Source: JAMLIN01 sp041676645
GTDB lineage: Bacteria; Pseudomonadota; Gammaproteobacteria; Burkholderiales; Burkholderiaceae_E
Direction of reading: 5' to 3'
Length of the DNA: 16,597 nt
NCBI GenBank assembly: GCA_041676645.1
Contig: JBAYRO010000069.1
Location: 1-16,597 of the forward strand
In this document: positions 1-7,021 of the stretch, in pieces
Layout: every line of letters starts with the position of its first letter
Numbering within the stretch: position 1 is the stretch's first letter
The notes under the pieces: model-generated
The model's input: the letters and a program-made list of their open reading frames with translations, nothing else
Told to the model about the DNA's origin: nothing
Database searches by the model: none
Made by a program: the position numbers and the translations under genes

Positions 1-1338
1 ATCGAGGAAGCGCCGGCGCCGGGCATGGACCCGAAGCGCCGCGCCGCGATGGGCGATGCGGCGGTGGCAGCGGCCCGCGCGGTCGGCTACGTCGGCGCGG
101 GCACGGTCGAGTTCATCGTCGACACCAGCGGCGAGTTCTTCTTCATGGAGATGAACACCCGGCTGCAGGTCGAGCATCCGGTCACCGAGATGATCACCGG
201 CTTCGACCTCGTCGAGTGGCAGCTGCGGGTGGCCGACGGCGAGCCGCTGCCCGTCACCCAGGACATGTTCGGCATCGACGGCCACGCGATCGAGGCGCGG
301 GTCTATGCCGAGAACCCGCGCAAGCAGTTCCTGCCGTCCACCGGCAGGCTGGCCCACCTGCGCACGCCGGCGGCCGAGGCCTTCGGCGGCCAGGGTACGC
401 CTGCGCTGCTCGCCACCCAGCGCGCCTCCCGCCCGGCGGCGGTGCGCATCGACAGCGGGGTGCGCGAGGGCGATGCCATCAGCCCGCACTACGATCCCAT
501 GATCGCCAAGCTGATCGTCTGGGGCAGCGACCGCGCCGAGGCGATCGGCCGGATGCGCCGCGCGCTCGACGCCTTCGAGGTGGTCGGGCCGACCACCAAC
601 ATCGAGTTCCTCGCACGCCTGATGCGCCACGAGGATTTCGTCGCCGGCCGGCTCGATACCGGACTGATCGGCCGCGATGCCGCCAGCCTCGCCCCCCCGG
701 TGGCGCCGCCATCGCCACGCCTGCTCGCGACCGCGGCGGCCGCGCTCATCGCGGCCGAGGCCGCCGCCGATGCGACGACCGCCGACGCCTGGGTCGATCC
801 CTGGTCGCGACGCGAAGGCTTCCGGATCGCCACCGCCTGGCCGCGGCCGCTGGTCCTGGAGACGGGCGGCGAATCGTATGCGGTCGCCATCGACCAGGCG
901 CGCGACACCACCACGGCACGCATCGGCGACGATGCCTTCCCGCTCGAGGCGCTTCGCTACGATCCCGCCGCGCGGCGGCTTTCCGGCCGGATGGGGGAAA
1001 CCGCCTTCGCGCTGGGCTGCTTCGTCGACGGCGAGCGCATCCATCTCTTCACCGCCGAGGGGCCGGCGAGCTTTGTCGCCAGCTCGCCGATCGCGCATGC
1101 CGGCGACGAGGCGCCCGATGCCGGCCAGCTGACCGCCCCGATGCCGGGCAAGCTGATCGCGCTGATGGTCGCGCCGGGCTCGAAGGTGCGCGCCGGCGAG
1201 CCGCTGGCGATCATGGAGGCGATGAAGATGGAGCACACCATTTCGGCGCCGATCGCCGGCGAAGTGAAGCAGGTGTTCTATGCCGTCGGCGACCAGGTTG
1301 CCGAGGGCGCCCAGCTGATCGAGCTCACGGGCACGTGA
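1..1338 (+). CDS. liuD: Biotin-dependent acyl-CoA carboxylase alpha subunit, probably methylcrotonyl-CoA carboxylase (5' truncated by window)
   Basis: The frame is open from base 1, so the N-terminal part of the gene lies outside the window; 445 residues are visible. The first residues, IEEAPAPGM, and the stretch EMNTRLQVEHPVTEMITG are the C-terminal half of a biotin carboxylase ATP-grasp domain, including the Glu/Asn/Arg that bind Mg-ATP and bicarbonate. The biotin carboxylase C-terminal domain follows, then a linker domain, then a biotinyl domain in the last 70 residues. Its motif is EAMKMEH, and the biotinylated Lys is codon 1225-1227. Such subunits carboxylate biotin with ATP and HCO3-, and a separate beta subunit transfers the carboxyl group to an acyl-CoA. 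The family is clear. The methylcrotonyl substrate is inferred from HMG-CoA lyase two genes downstream, as in liu (leucine/isovalerate) operons. Propionyl- or geranyl-CoA carboxylase cannot be excluded from this fragment. Confidence 0.9.
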   Translation: MEEAPAPGMDPKRRAAMGDAAVAAARAVGYVGAGTVEFIVDTSGEFFFMEMNTRLQVEHPVTEMITGFDLVEWQLRVADGEPLPVTQDMFGIDGHAIEARVYAENPRKQFLPSTGRLAHLRTPAAEAFGGQGTPALLATQRASRPAAVRIDSGVREGDAISPHYDPMIAKLIVWGSDRAEAIGRMRRALDAFEVVGPTTNIEFLARLMRHEDFVAGRLDTGLIGRDAASLAPPVAPPSPRLLATAAAALIAAEAAADATTADAWVDPWSRREGFRIATAWPRPLVLETGGESYAVAIDQARDTTTARIGDDAFPLEALRYDPAARRLSGRMGETAFALGCFVDGERIHLFTAEGPASFVASSPIAHAGDEAPDAGQLTAPMPGKLIALMVAPGSKVRAGEPLAIMEAMKMEHTISAPIAGEVKQVFYAVGDQVAEGAQLIELTGT

Positions 1339-1375
1339 CGCAGCGCAACAACGGCCGATGCTCTATCCTTCGGGG

Positions 1376-2305
1376 ATGAAACCACGCATCGCGATTACCG
1401 TCCCCTATCCCGACTACGCCCGCCAGTGGCGCGATGAAGTCGCCACCTATCTTCCCGAAGCCGAGATCTTCATCGATGAAGGCGGCACCGCCGTCGCCGA
1501 CTACGCGATCGGCTGGAAGCCGCCGGCGGACTTCTTCGAACGGGTCACCGGCCTGCGCGCCTTCCTGAGCGCCGCCGCCGGGGTCGACCACCTGCTCGCC
1601 CATCCGGGCATGCCCGCCGACCTGCCGATCGCCCGCATCGAGGATGGCGGCATGGCGGTGCAGATGACCGAGTACTGCTGCGCCGAACTGTTTCGCTACG
1701 CGCAGCGCCGCGGCCAGTACGAGGAGCAGCAGGCGCAGGGCGTCTGGAAGCAGCGCGGCTACACCCCGCGACGCGACATCACCGTGGGCATGTTCGGCAT
1801 CGGCGTGCTCGGCCATCGCATCGCCACCGCGATCCGCGGCTTCGGCTATTCGGTGATCGCGGCCGCCGGCTCCAACCGGGTCGAGGACGGCATCGAGGTG
1901 CTCGGCCCCGACCGGCGCGACGACTTCTTCGCGCGCGCCCGGGTGCTGATCCTGGTCGCGCCGCTCACCGAGGCGACCCGCGGCATCATCAACCGCGAGA
2001 CGCTGGGCAGGATGCCGCGCAAGTCCTGGCTGATCAACGTCGCCCGTGGCGGCCTCGTGGTCGAGCCCGATCTCATCGCCGCGATCGACTCGGGCCAGCT
2101 GCTGGGCGCGAGCCTCGATGTCTTCGAGACCGAGCCGCTGCCGGCCGGGCATCCGTTCTGGACCCATCCCGGTGTGCGGATCACGCCGCATGTGGCCGCC
2201 ATTACCCTACCCGACCAGGGTGCCGCGCAACTGGCTGCTAAGATTCGGCGATGGATGGCCGGCGAACCGGTCAGTGGCCAGGTCCGTCGCGACCGCGGCT
2301 ACTGA
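1376..2305 (+). CDS. ghrA: D-2-hydroxyacid dehydrogenase, GhrA-like glyoxylate/hydroxypyruvate reductase
   Basis: This 309-residue NAD(P)-dependent 2-hydroxyacid dehydrogenase is close to the 312 residues usual for GhrA. The nucleotide-binding motif GIGVLG lies at about 141-146. The catalytic Arg is in NVARGG (R224), the Glu in DVFETEP (E253) and the His in TPHVAA (H272), so the triad is complete. The family reduces glyoxylate, hydroxypyruvate or other 2-oxoacids in the cytoplasm. The gene starts 37 nt after the carboxylase stop and ends 47 nt before HMG-CoA lyase, so it sits inside the leucine operon although it has no known step there. An in-frame ATG at 1358 would add six residues. I prefer 1376 because the protein then begins MKPRIAITVPY as family members do, but neither start has a convincing ribosome binding site. 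Confidence 0.85.
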   Translation: MKPRIAITVPYPDYARQWRDEVATYLPEAEIFIDEGGTAVADYAIGWKPPADFFERVTGLRAFLSAAAGVDHLLAHPGMPADLPIARIEDGGMAVQMTEYCCAELFRYAQRRGQYEEQQAQGVWKQRGYTPRRDITVGMFGIGVLGHRIATAIRGFGYSVIAAAGSNRVEDGIEVLGPDRRDDFFARARVLILVAPLTEATRGIINRETLGRMPRKSWLINVARGGLVVEPDLIAAIDSGQLLGASLDVFETEPLPAGHPFWTHPGVRITPHVAAITLPDQGAAQLAAKIRRWMAGEPVSGQVRRDRGY

Positions 2306-2352
2306 GTCACCAGCGCGATCCCGCGCCCGCACCGGCCAAGGGGACGATCGCC

Positions 2353-3279
2353 ATGAAATATCCGAAGCATGTCTACCTGACCGAAGTCGGCCCGCGCGAC
2401 GGCCTGCAGAACGAGAAGCAGCCGGTCGGGGCGGCCACCAAGATCGAGCTGATCCGCCGTCTCACCGACGCCGGCGTGCGCCAGTTCGAGGCCACCTCGT
2501 TCGTCTCGCCGAAATGGGTGCCGCAGATGGCCGACGCCGCCGAGGTGATGGCCGGCATCGGGCGCCCGGCCGGCAGCCGGGTCTCGGTGCTCGCGCCCAA
2601 CGTGCGCGGCCTCGAGGGCGCGCTCGCCTCCGGCGCCGATGAAGTCGTGATCTTCGGCGCCGCGAGCGAAGCCTTCTCGCACCGGAACATCAATTGCTCG
2701 ATCGCCGAGAGCATCGAGCGCTTCCGCCCGGTCGCCGAAGGGACGCTGGCCGCGGGCCTGCGCCTGCGCGCGGCGATCTCGGTGGCCTTCGGCTGCCCCT
2801 ACCAGGGCGAAGTACCGCTGGAGTCGGTGCTCGACGTGGTGCGCCGCATGCGTGACCTCGGCTGCCACGAGATCGGCATTGCCGACACCATCGGCGTGGG
2901 TACCGCGGAGCATGTCCACCGGACCTTCGAGGCCGCAACCAAAGAAGTGCCGCTGGCGACACTCTCGGGCCACTTCCACGATACCTACGGCCAGGCGCTG
3001 GCCAATACGCTCGCCTGCCTGGAGGTCGGCGTCGACAAGTTCGACAGCTCGATCTCGGGCCTCGGTGGCTGTCCCTACGCCAAGGGCGCGACCGGCAACG
3101 TCGCCACCGAGGACCTCGTCTACATGCTCCACGGCATGGGCATCGAGACCGGGCTCGACCTCGACGGCCTGGTCGATGCCGGCCAGTGGATCTCAGACCA
3201 GCTCGGGCGCGCCAACGGCTCGCGCGCCGGCCGGGCGCTGCTCGCTCGGCGCACCGCTGCCGCCGAAGCCGCCGCCTGA
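2353..3279 (+). CDS. liuE: Hydroxymethylglutaryl-CoA lyase
   Basis: The enzyme cleaves HMG-CoA to acetyl-CoA and acetoacetate, the last step of leucine catabolism. The 308-residue product is a TIM barrel of the DRE-metallolyase family. Visible active-site motifs are TEVGPRDGLQNE near residue 10-21 (catalytic Arg and metal-binding Asp), SGHFHDTYGQ with metal ligands H207 and H209, and the signature GLGGCPYAKGATGN with catalytic C240. The ATG at 2353 is chosen because AAGGGG lies at 2338-2343, at proper spacing, and the protein starts as relatives do. The longer in-frame ORF from 2251 would run over the end of the previous gene. It lies 47 nt after ghrA and 8 nt before the DUF1289 gene, consistent with one transcript. 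Confidence 0.95.
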   Translation: MKYPKHVYLTEVGPRDGLQNEKQPVGAATKIELIRRLTDAGVRQFEATSFVSPKWVPQMADAAEVMAGIGRPAGSRVSVLAPNVRGLEGALASGADEVVIFGAASEAFSHRNINCSIAESIERFRPVAEGTLAAGLRLRAAISVAFGCPYQGEVPLESVLDVVRRMRDLGCHEIGIADTIGVGTAEHVHRTFEAATKEVPLATLSGHFHDTYGQALANTLACLEVGVDKFDSSISGLGGCPYAKGATGNVATEDLVYMLHGMGIETGLDLDGLVDAGQWISDQLGRANGSRAGRALLARRTAAAEAAA

Positions 3280-3287
3280 GGCGTTCC

Positions 3288-3500
3288 ATGGCGGTACCCT
3301 CGCCCTGCGTCTCGGTGTGCCGGATGACGCCCGACCGACGCTGGTGCGAGGGCTGCCAGCGCACCCTCGAGGAAATCGCCGGCTGGGCGACCCTGTCCGA
3401 TCTCGATCGCCGCCGGGTATGGAAGCAGCTGCCGGCGCGACGCGCCGAGCAGGATGCCCGTGCAGCCACCCTCTTTACCGACGACGATGCCCCAGCGTGA
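3288..3500 (+). CDS. DUF1289 family small Cys-motif protein
   Basis: The 70-residue protein begins MAVPSPCVSVCRM and has four cysteines as C-x3-C (C7, C11) and C-x2-C (C20, C23) within SPCVSVC...RWCEGCQRTLEEI. This pattern, followed by a W-x(n)-L-S-x-x-x-R-x-x-V helix, is typical of DUF1289 proteins, often annotated as predicted Fe-S proteins. The four cysteines could bind an Fe-S cluster or zinc, but the function is unknown. The gene starts 8 nt after the HMG-CoA lyase stop and its last 14 nt overlap the next gene, so it is probably translated from the leucine operon mRNA. It is easily missed because of its size. Confidence 0.85.
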   Translation: MAVPSPCVSVCRMTPDRRWCEGCQRTLEEIAGWATLSDLDRRRVWKQLPARRAEQDARAATLFTDDDAPA

Positions 3501-3921
3501 AATCCCGTTGCCGGCGCCCGTGACCGGCCTGTCGTACAAGCGCCCGGCCGCGGCGATCGCGGTCGTGCTCACCCTCGCGGTCTTCGGCTACGGCAGCCGG
3601 CTGATGGCGGCCGACGTCGCCCTGCCGGCACTGCTGCTGCTGTTGCTGATCGGCGGCGCGGTGGCGATGGCCATGACCTGCTGGTTCATCGTGTTCGGCA
3701 CCACCACCGTCGATGCCGAAGGCATCCGGCAGGCCGGCATCACCCCGCGCTCATGGCGCTGGGACGACATCGAGCGGGTCGAGCTGGTGCGCATGCCCTG
3801 GTCCACCCGCCTGATGCTGGCTCCGGCGCAAGGACCGGTGCGGGTGGTGCATGCCGGCACGCCGGCGCTCGACGACGCCTTTCGCATCATCGCCGAGATG
3901 TACTCCCGGAGCCGGAGTTGA
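3487..3921 (+). CDS. Small membrane protein with two N-terminal helices and a PH-like C-terminal part
   Basis: The 144-residue protein has two hydrophobic segments, about residues 20-40 and 45-70, separated by a short polar stretch. A soluble part of roughly 70 residues follows (TTVDAEGIRQ ... WRWDDIERVELVR). A pair of helices followed by 'T-x-D-x-x-G-I ... W-x-D-I-x-x-V' is common in bacterial PH-domain membrane proteins, so that is the fold I suggest. No enzymatic motif is seen. It overlaps the DUF1289 gene by 14 nt, and the downstream hydrolase starts within its stop codon. An in-frame ATG at 3454 would add 11 residues and enlarge the overlap; the start is uncertain because neither has a clear ribosome binding site. 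Confidence 0.7.
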   Translation: MPQREIPLPAPVTGLSYKRPAAAIAVVLTLAVFGYGSRLMAADVALPALLLLLLIGGAVAMAMTCWFIVFGTTTVDAEGIRQAGITPRSWRWDDIERVELVRMPWSTRLMLAPAQGPVRVVHAGTPALDDAFRIIAEMYSRSRS

Positions 3922-4850
3922 GCGAAACCGACCCGCTGCCGCCGGGCGTGCGCTTCATCGAGCGCGACTGGCTCTCGGCCAACCATGTCCTGCTGGTCGA
4001 CGATGAATCGACCACCATGGTCGACACCGGCTTCGTCAAGCATGCCCCGATGACGCTCGCGCTCATCGAAGCGGCGCTGGCCGACGATCCCCCGCCGGCG
4101 CGACGCATCGGCCGGATCATCAATACGCACCTGCATTCGGACCACTGCGGCGGCAATGCGGCGGTCCGCGAGCGCCACGGCAGCCGGATCACGGTGCCGG
4201 CGGCGAGCTTCGCCGCGGCGCGCGACTGGGACGCCAACGCCCTCACCTATCGCTACACCGGCCAGCCCTGCCCGCGCTTTCCGGTCGACGATGCGCTCGC
4301 GCCGGGCGAAGCCTTCCAGGCCGGGGGCCTGCGCTGGGTAGCGCATGCCGCGCCCGGGCACGACCCGGAATCGCTGGTGCTGTTCGCCCCCGAGGCGGGG
4401 CTGCTGATCTCCGCCGACGCCCTCTGGGCCAGCGGCTTCGGCATCCTCTTTCCCGAACTGCAGGGCGAATCGGGCTTCACCGAACAGCGCGCCGTACTCG
4501 GGCTGATCGAATCGCTGGCGCCGCGCCGGGTCCTGCCCGGCCACGGTCCGATGTTCGACGACGTGGCTGCGGCGATCGCCCGTGCGCGCAAGCGCCTCGA
4601 GTCGATGGCCGCGGACCCCGAGCGCCACGCCCGCCACGCCATGAAGGTGATGATCAAGTTCCGGCTGCTCTACACCGAAAGCGAGACCATCGCCGGGATG
4701 CGGGCCGAGCTCGCCGAGGCCGGCTTTCTTGCCGACGTGGCGCACTGGATCGGCATGGATCCCGGCGCGGCGATCGACTGGGCCATCGACTCCCTCGTCG
4801 AGGGCGGCCAGGCGGTGCGCGAAGGCGAGCGGATCGCGAATCGCGGCTGA
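3918..4850 (+). CDS. Metallo-beta-lactamase-fold hydrolase (TTG start)
   Basis: This 310-residue MBL-fold protein carries the metal-binding motif THLHSDHCGG (H71, H73, D75, H76). Further ligands are likely in AAPGHDPES and in the SADALW and LPGHGP motifs, in the family order. Such enzymes hydrolyse thioesters such as glyoxalase II substrates, lactones or phosphodiesters; the substrate here is not evident. No good ATG lies near the expected N-terminus. TTG at 3918 overlaps the previous stop (TTGA) and has GGAG at 3908-3911 with a 6-nt spacer, so I choose it. An earlier in-frame ATG at 3753 would run deep into the membrane-protein gene. It is the last gene of the leucine operon, and a thioesterase or acylglutathione hydrolase role would fit. 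Confidence 0.85.
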   Translation: MSETDPLPPGVRFIERDWLSANHVLLVDDESTTMVDTGFVKHAPMTLALIEAALADDPPPARRIGRIINTHLHSDHCGGNAAVRERHGSRITVPAASFAAARDWDANALTYRYTGQPCPRFPVDDALAPGEAFQAGGLRWVAHAAPGHDPESLVLFAPEAGLLISADALWASGFGILFPELQGESGFTEQRAVLGLIESLAPRRVLPGHGPMFDDVAAAIARARKRLESMAADPERHARHAMKVMIKFRLLYTESETIAGMRAELAEAGFLADVAHWIGMDPGAAIDWAIDSLVEGGQAVREGERIANRG

Positions 4851-4876
4851 AGCGAAGCGATCAGATCGCGTAAAGC

Positions 4877-4892
4877 GCGGATGCGCATCCGC
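4877..4892. repeat. 16-bp perfect palindrome downstream of the hydrolase gene
   Basis: GCGGATGCGCATCCGC is its own reverse complement. It lies 27 nt after the hydrolase stop and is preceded at 4857-4869 by a second short inverted repeat, GCGATC-A-GATCGC. No T-tract follows, so it does not look like a classical intrinsic terminator. A symmetric protein-binding site is possible. Its role is unknown. Confidence 0.5.
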
Positions 4893-4934
4893 ATGCGCCA
4901 TGGAGCGACAAGTCCGCAATTCAATCAAGCTTAT

Positions 4935-4968
4935 CCTAGGTTACTAATTTTCGATAACCTTGGGTAAC
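4935..4968. promoter_or_regulatory. AT-rich inverted repeat and probable promoter/operator of the ATPase gene
   Basis: The bases before the ATPase gene (about 4915-4977) are far richer in A and T than the flanking coding DNA. CCTAGGTTA at 4935-4943 is mirrored by TAACCTTGG at 4955-4963 (one mismatch in nine), with half-site centres about 20 bp apart, near two helical turns. A further GGGTAAC at 4962-4968 repeats the GTTAC core in inverse orientation. TAACAT at 4965-4970 could be a -10 element with TTACTA at 4941 as a poor -35, but this is weak. No Shine-Dalgarno sequence precedes the ATG at 4978, so the transcript may have a very short leader. Confidence 0.35.
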
Positions 4969-4977
4969 ATCCATTGA

Positions 4978-6165
4978 ATGGACCCTCGACTCAATCCCTA
5001 TGCCCCCGGCGCCGGCACGCCACCTCCCGAGCTGGCAGGACGCGAGGGCGTGATAGAGAAAGCTTCGATCGCCCTCGATCGAATCCGCAACGGCCTGGCC
5101 GCCCGTAGCCTGATGCTGGTTGGGCTGCGGGGCGTCGGCAAGACCGTGCTGCTCAACCGCCTGCACAACGATGCCGAGGCCTCCGGTTTTGCCACCGTGA
5201 TGATCGAAGCGCCCGAACGGAAATCCCTGCCTGCATTGCTCGCTCCCGCGTTACGCGTGACGGTGCTGAAGCTCGACCGAATGGCCAAGGGTAGTGCCCT
5301 GGCGCATCGGGCATTGCGTGGCATCGGTGGCTTCGTGCAGGCCATGAAACTCAAGTACCACGACATAGAGTTCGGCATCGATCTCGGTGTGGAACCGGGC
5401 CTGGCAGACACCGGCGACCTGGACGCCGATCTCATCGCCCTGCTGCGCACGGTGGGCGAGGCCGCACGCGAACGCAGCACCGCGGTCGCACTGTTCATCG
5501 ATGAACTGCAATACGTCGAAGAGTCACAACTGGCCGCCCTCATCAGCGCACTGCACCGTTGTTCCCAACTGCAACTGCCGATCACCCTCATCGGTGCCGG
5601 CTTGCCGCAACTGATAGGGCAGACGGGAAAGGCGAAATCCTATGCGGAACGACTGTTCGAGTTTGCGACCATTGGCCGCCTGTCGGACGCCGAGGCCCGC
5701 AGGGCTCTCATTGAACCCGCCAACCGCGCCGGGGCTGCCTTCGACGACGATGCGCTGCGCGAGATCCTGGCGCAAACCCGAGGCTATCCCTACTTCCTTC
5801 AGGAATGGGGTAAGCACAGCTGGAATTGCGCCGACCAATCTCCCATCCGGGCGTCGGATGTGACCAACTGCGCCACGGTCCGGGCCATCGCCGAACTGGA
5901 CCAAAGCTTTTTCCGCGTACGACTCGACCGACTCACTCCAGCCGAGCGCCGCTATGTACGCGCCATGGCCGAACTCGGGCCCGGCCCCCATCGCTCCGGT
6001 GACATCGCCAACATGCTGGGCAAGGAAGTGCGCACCGTGGCGCCGATTCGCAGCAAGCTCATCGACAAAGGCATGATCTACAGCCCCGCGCATGGCGACA
6101 CGGCTTTCACCGTACCTCTATTCGACGAGTTCATGAAGCGGATCATGCCCGGCATGGAAACCTGA
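4978..6165 (+). CDS. Cdc6/Orc1-like AAA ATPase with C-terminal winged helix
   Basis: The 395-residue protein has an AAA_16-type ATPase core at about 20-230: Walker A GLRGVGKT (49-56), Walker B ALFIDE (171-176), and a sensor-1-like strand TLIGAGLP (203-210). A helical lid follows, then a winged-helix domain at about 318-390 beginning LTPAERRYVRAM and ending VPLFDEFMKRIM. This layout matches bacterial stand-alone 'ATP-binding proteins' related to archaeal Orc1/Cdc6 and STAND ATPases. It should bind ATP and probably DNA or a protein partner; its physiological role is unknown to me. It stands alone, with its own AT-rich upstream region, between an operon on the same strand and a decayed operon on the other. 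That position suggests horizontal acquisition. No transposase or integrase accompanies it. Confidence 0.85.
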   Translation: MDPRLNPYAPGAGTPPPELAGREGVIEKASIALDRIRNGLAARSLMLVGLRGVGKTVLLNRLHNDAEASGFATVMIEAPERKSLPALLAPALRVTVLKLDRMAKGSALAHRALRGIGGFVQAMKLKYHDIEFGIDLGVEPGLADTGDLDADLIALLRTVGEAARERSTAVALFIDELQYVEESQLAALISALHRCSQLQLPITLIGAGLPQLIGQTGKAKSYAERLFEFATIGRLSDAEARRALIEPANRAGAAFDDDALREILAQTRGYPYFLQEWGKHSWNCADQSPIRASDVTNCATVRAIAELDQSFFRVRLDRLTPAERRYVRAMAELGPGPHRSGDIANMLGKEVRTVAPIRSKLIDKGMIYSPAHGDTAFTVPLFDEFMKRIMPGMET

Positions 6166-6221
6166 TTTCCAGAAGAGGTAGCGGCGGTCGCCGTGGGCAC
6201 ATGGCGGATCGTACGACCCCC

Positions 6222-6320
6222 TCATCCAGCCACCGGTTGCTGATCCTTCGTCTCGGCCAGCTCGATGCCGGCGCGCGCCGCCCACGGCTCGCCTATCACT
6301 ACTGCGTCGAGGACACCGGG
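6222..6320 (-). pseudogene. Possible C-terminal scrap of a NitT/TauT-type ABC substrate-binding protein
   Basis: Read from 6320 down, the minus strand encodes VPGVLDAVVIGEPWAARAGI and then about 12 residues to a TGA at 6222. The stretch 'LDA-x-VIGEPWAARA' resembles a conserved segment of nitrate/taurine-family periplasmic binding proteins. Upstream in the same frame the sequence is low-complexity Arg/Ser and not protein-like. It lies just downstream of the broken acyl-CoA synthetase on the same strand, so it could be a remnant of a third lost gene of that operon. Thirty residues are too few to be sure. The rest of 6166-6387 shows no gene and no clear terminator. Confidence 0.25.
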
Positions 6321-6387
6321 GACGGACGACCCGGCTGAAGCCCAGCGAACCGAATGAGCGCGAGCGTCCCCGCGGGAACGACCGGAT

Positions 6388-7003
6388 TCAGTTCCGGATC
6401 GCGGCACGCGGGTCGTCGACGGCGTCGGGGTTGGCCAGCGCGCCGAGATCACCCGGCTCCTCGCCTGCGCAGACGGCCCGAATGACTCGACGCACGATCT
6501 TCATGTTGCGCGTGCGTGGAACATCCGGAACGAAAACGATCCGGCTCGGGCGGAACGGCGCACCGAGGCCTTGCACGATCGCATCCTCGAGCCGCTCGTG
6601 CACGGCCGGGCTACGGTCCTGGGACGGCTTGAGCACGCACGCGATCACGAGCGCGGCTCCCTTGACTGGATCAGGTACGGCAACGGCCGCCGCCTCGGCG
6701 AGCAGCCCCGTCGCCAGCAGCAGCGCCTCGATCTCCGCCGGCCCGGTTCGTTTGCCGGCGATCTTCATGGTGTCGTCCGATCGACCGTGGATGTACCACT
6801 GACCATGGATGTCCCGACTCGCCAGGTCGCCGGGATGCCAGACGCCAGGCCAGGTGCTCCAGTAGGTCTGGATCCTCGTCGCCGCGGCGAACGAGTTCCG
6901 CGCGCATGAACCGCGTCGCGTTGGAGGCGGCCACCATGGCGGGATCGGGCTCCCAGGCATAGGGACCGGGATCATCGACGGGTTCCGGACCGATGCTCGA
7001 CAT
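6388..7003 (-). pseudogene. Acyl-CoA synthetase (AMP-forming), internally deleted and frameshifted
   Basis: The start is normal: ATG at 7003 with GAGGG six nt upstream, 18 nt after the E1 beta stop. The first ~45 residues (MSSIGPEPVDD ... WEPDPAMVAASNATRFMRAE) resemble the N-terminus of acetyl/acetoacetyl-CoA synthetase-like enzymes. At about 6870 the homology jumps, in another frame, to the C-terminal domain. That part reads YWSTWPGVWHPGDLA, GRSDDTMKIAGKRTGPAEIEA and PRTRNMKIVRRVIRA (with the usual catalytic Lys), ending at a TGA at 6388. The whole AMP-binding core, an estimated 340-440 residues, is missing, and 616 nt from start to stop is not a multiple of three. The product cannot be an active synthetase. 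When intact it probably activated an acid to its CoA ester in the same pathway as the E1 pair. Confidence 0.8.
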
Positions 7004-7021
7004 GTATCGCCCTCGTCGGGA

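Noticed and set aside
6166..6221. Terminator between the ATPase gene and the decayed operon
   Set aside because: Only a weak CGGCG-GT-CGCCG element with an impossible 2-nt loop and no T-tract is seen.
6256..6282. Shared GCTCGATGCCGGCGCGCGC string with 11271-11298, suggesting a DUF2783 duplicate
   Set aside because: The match is short and GC-rich, and the surrounding translation does not match the DUF2783 family, so it is probably coincidental.
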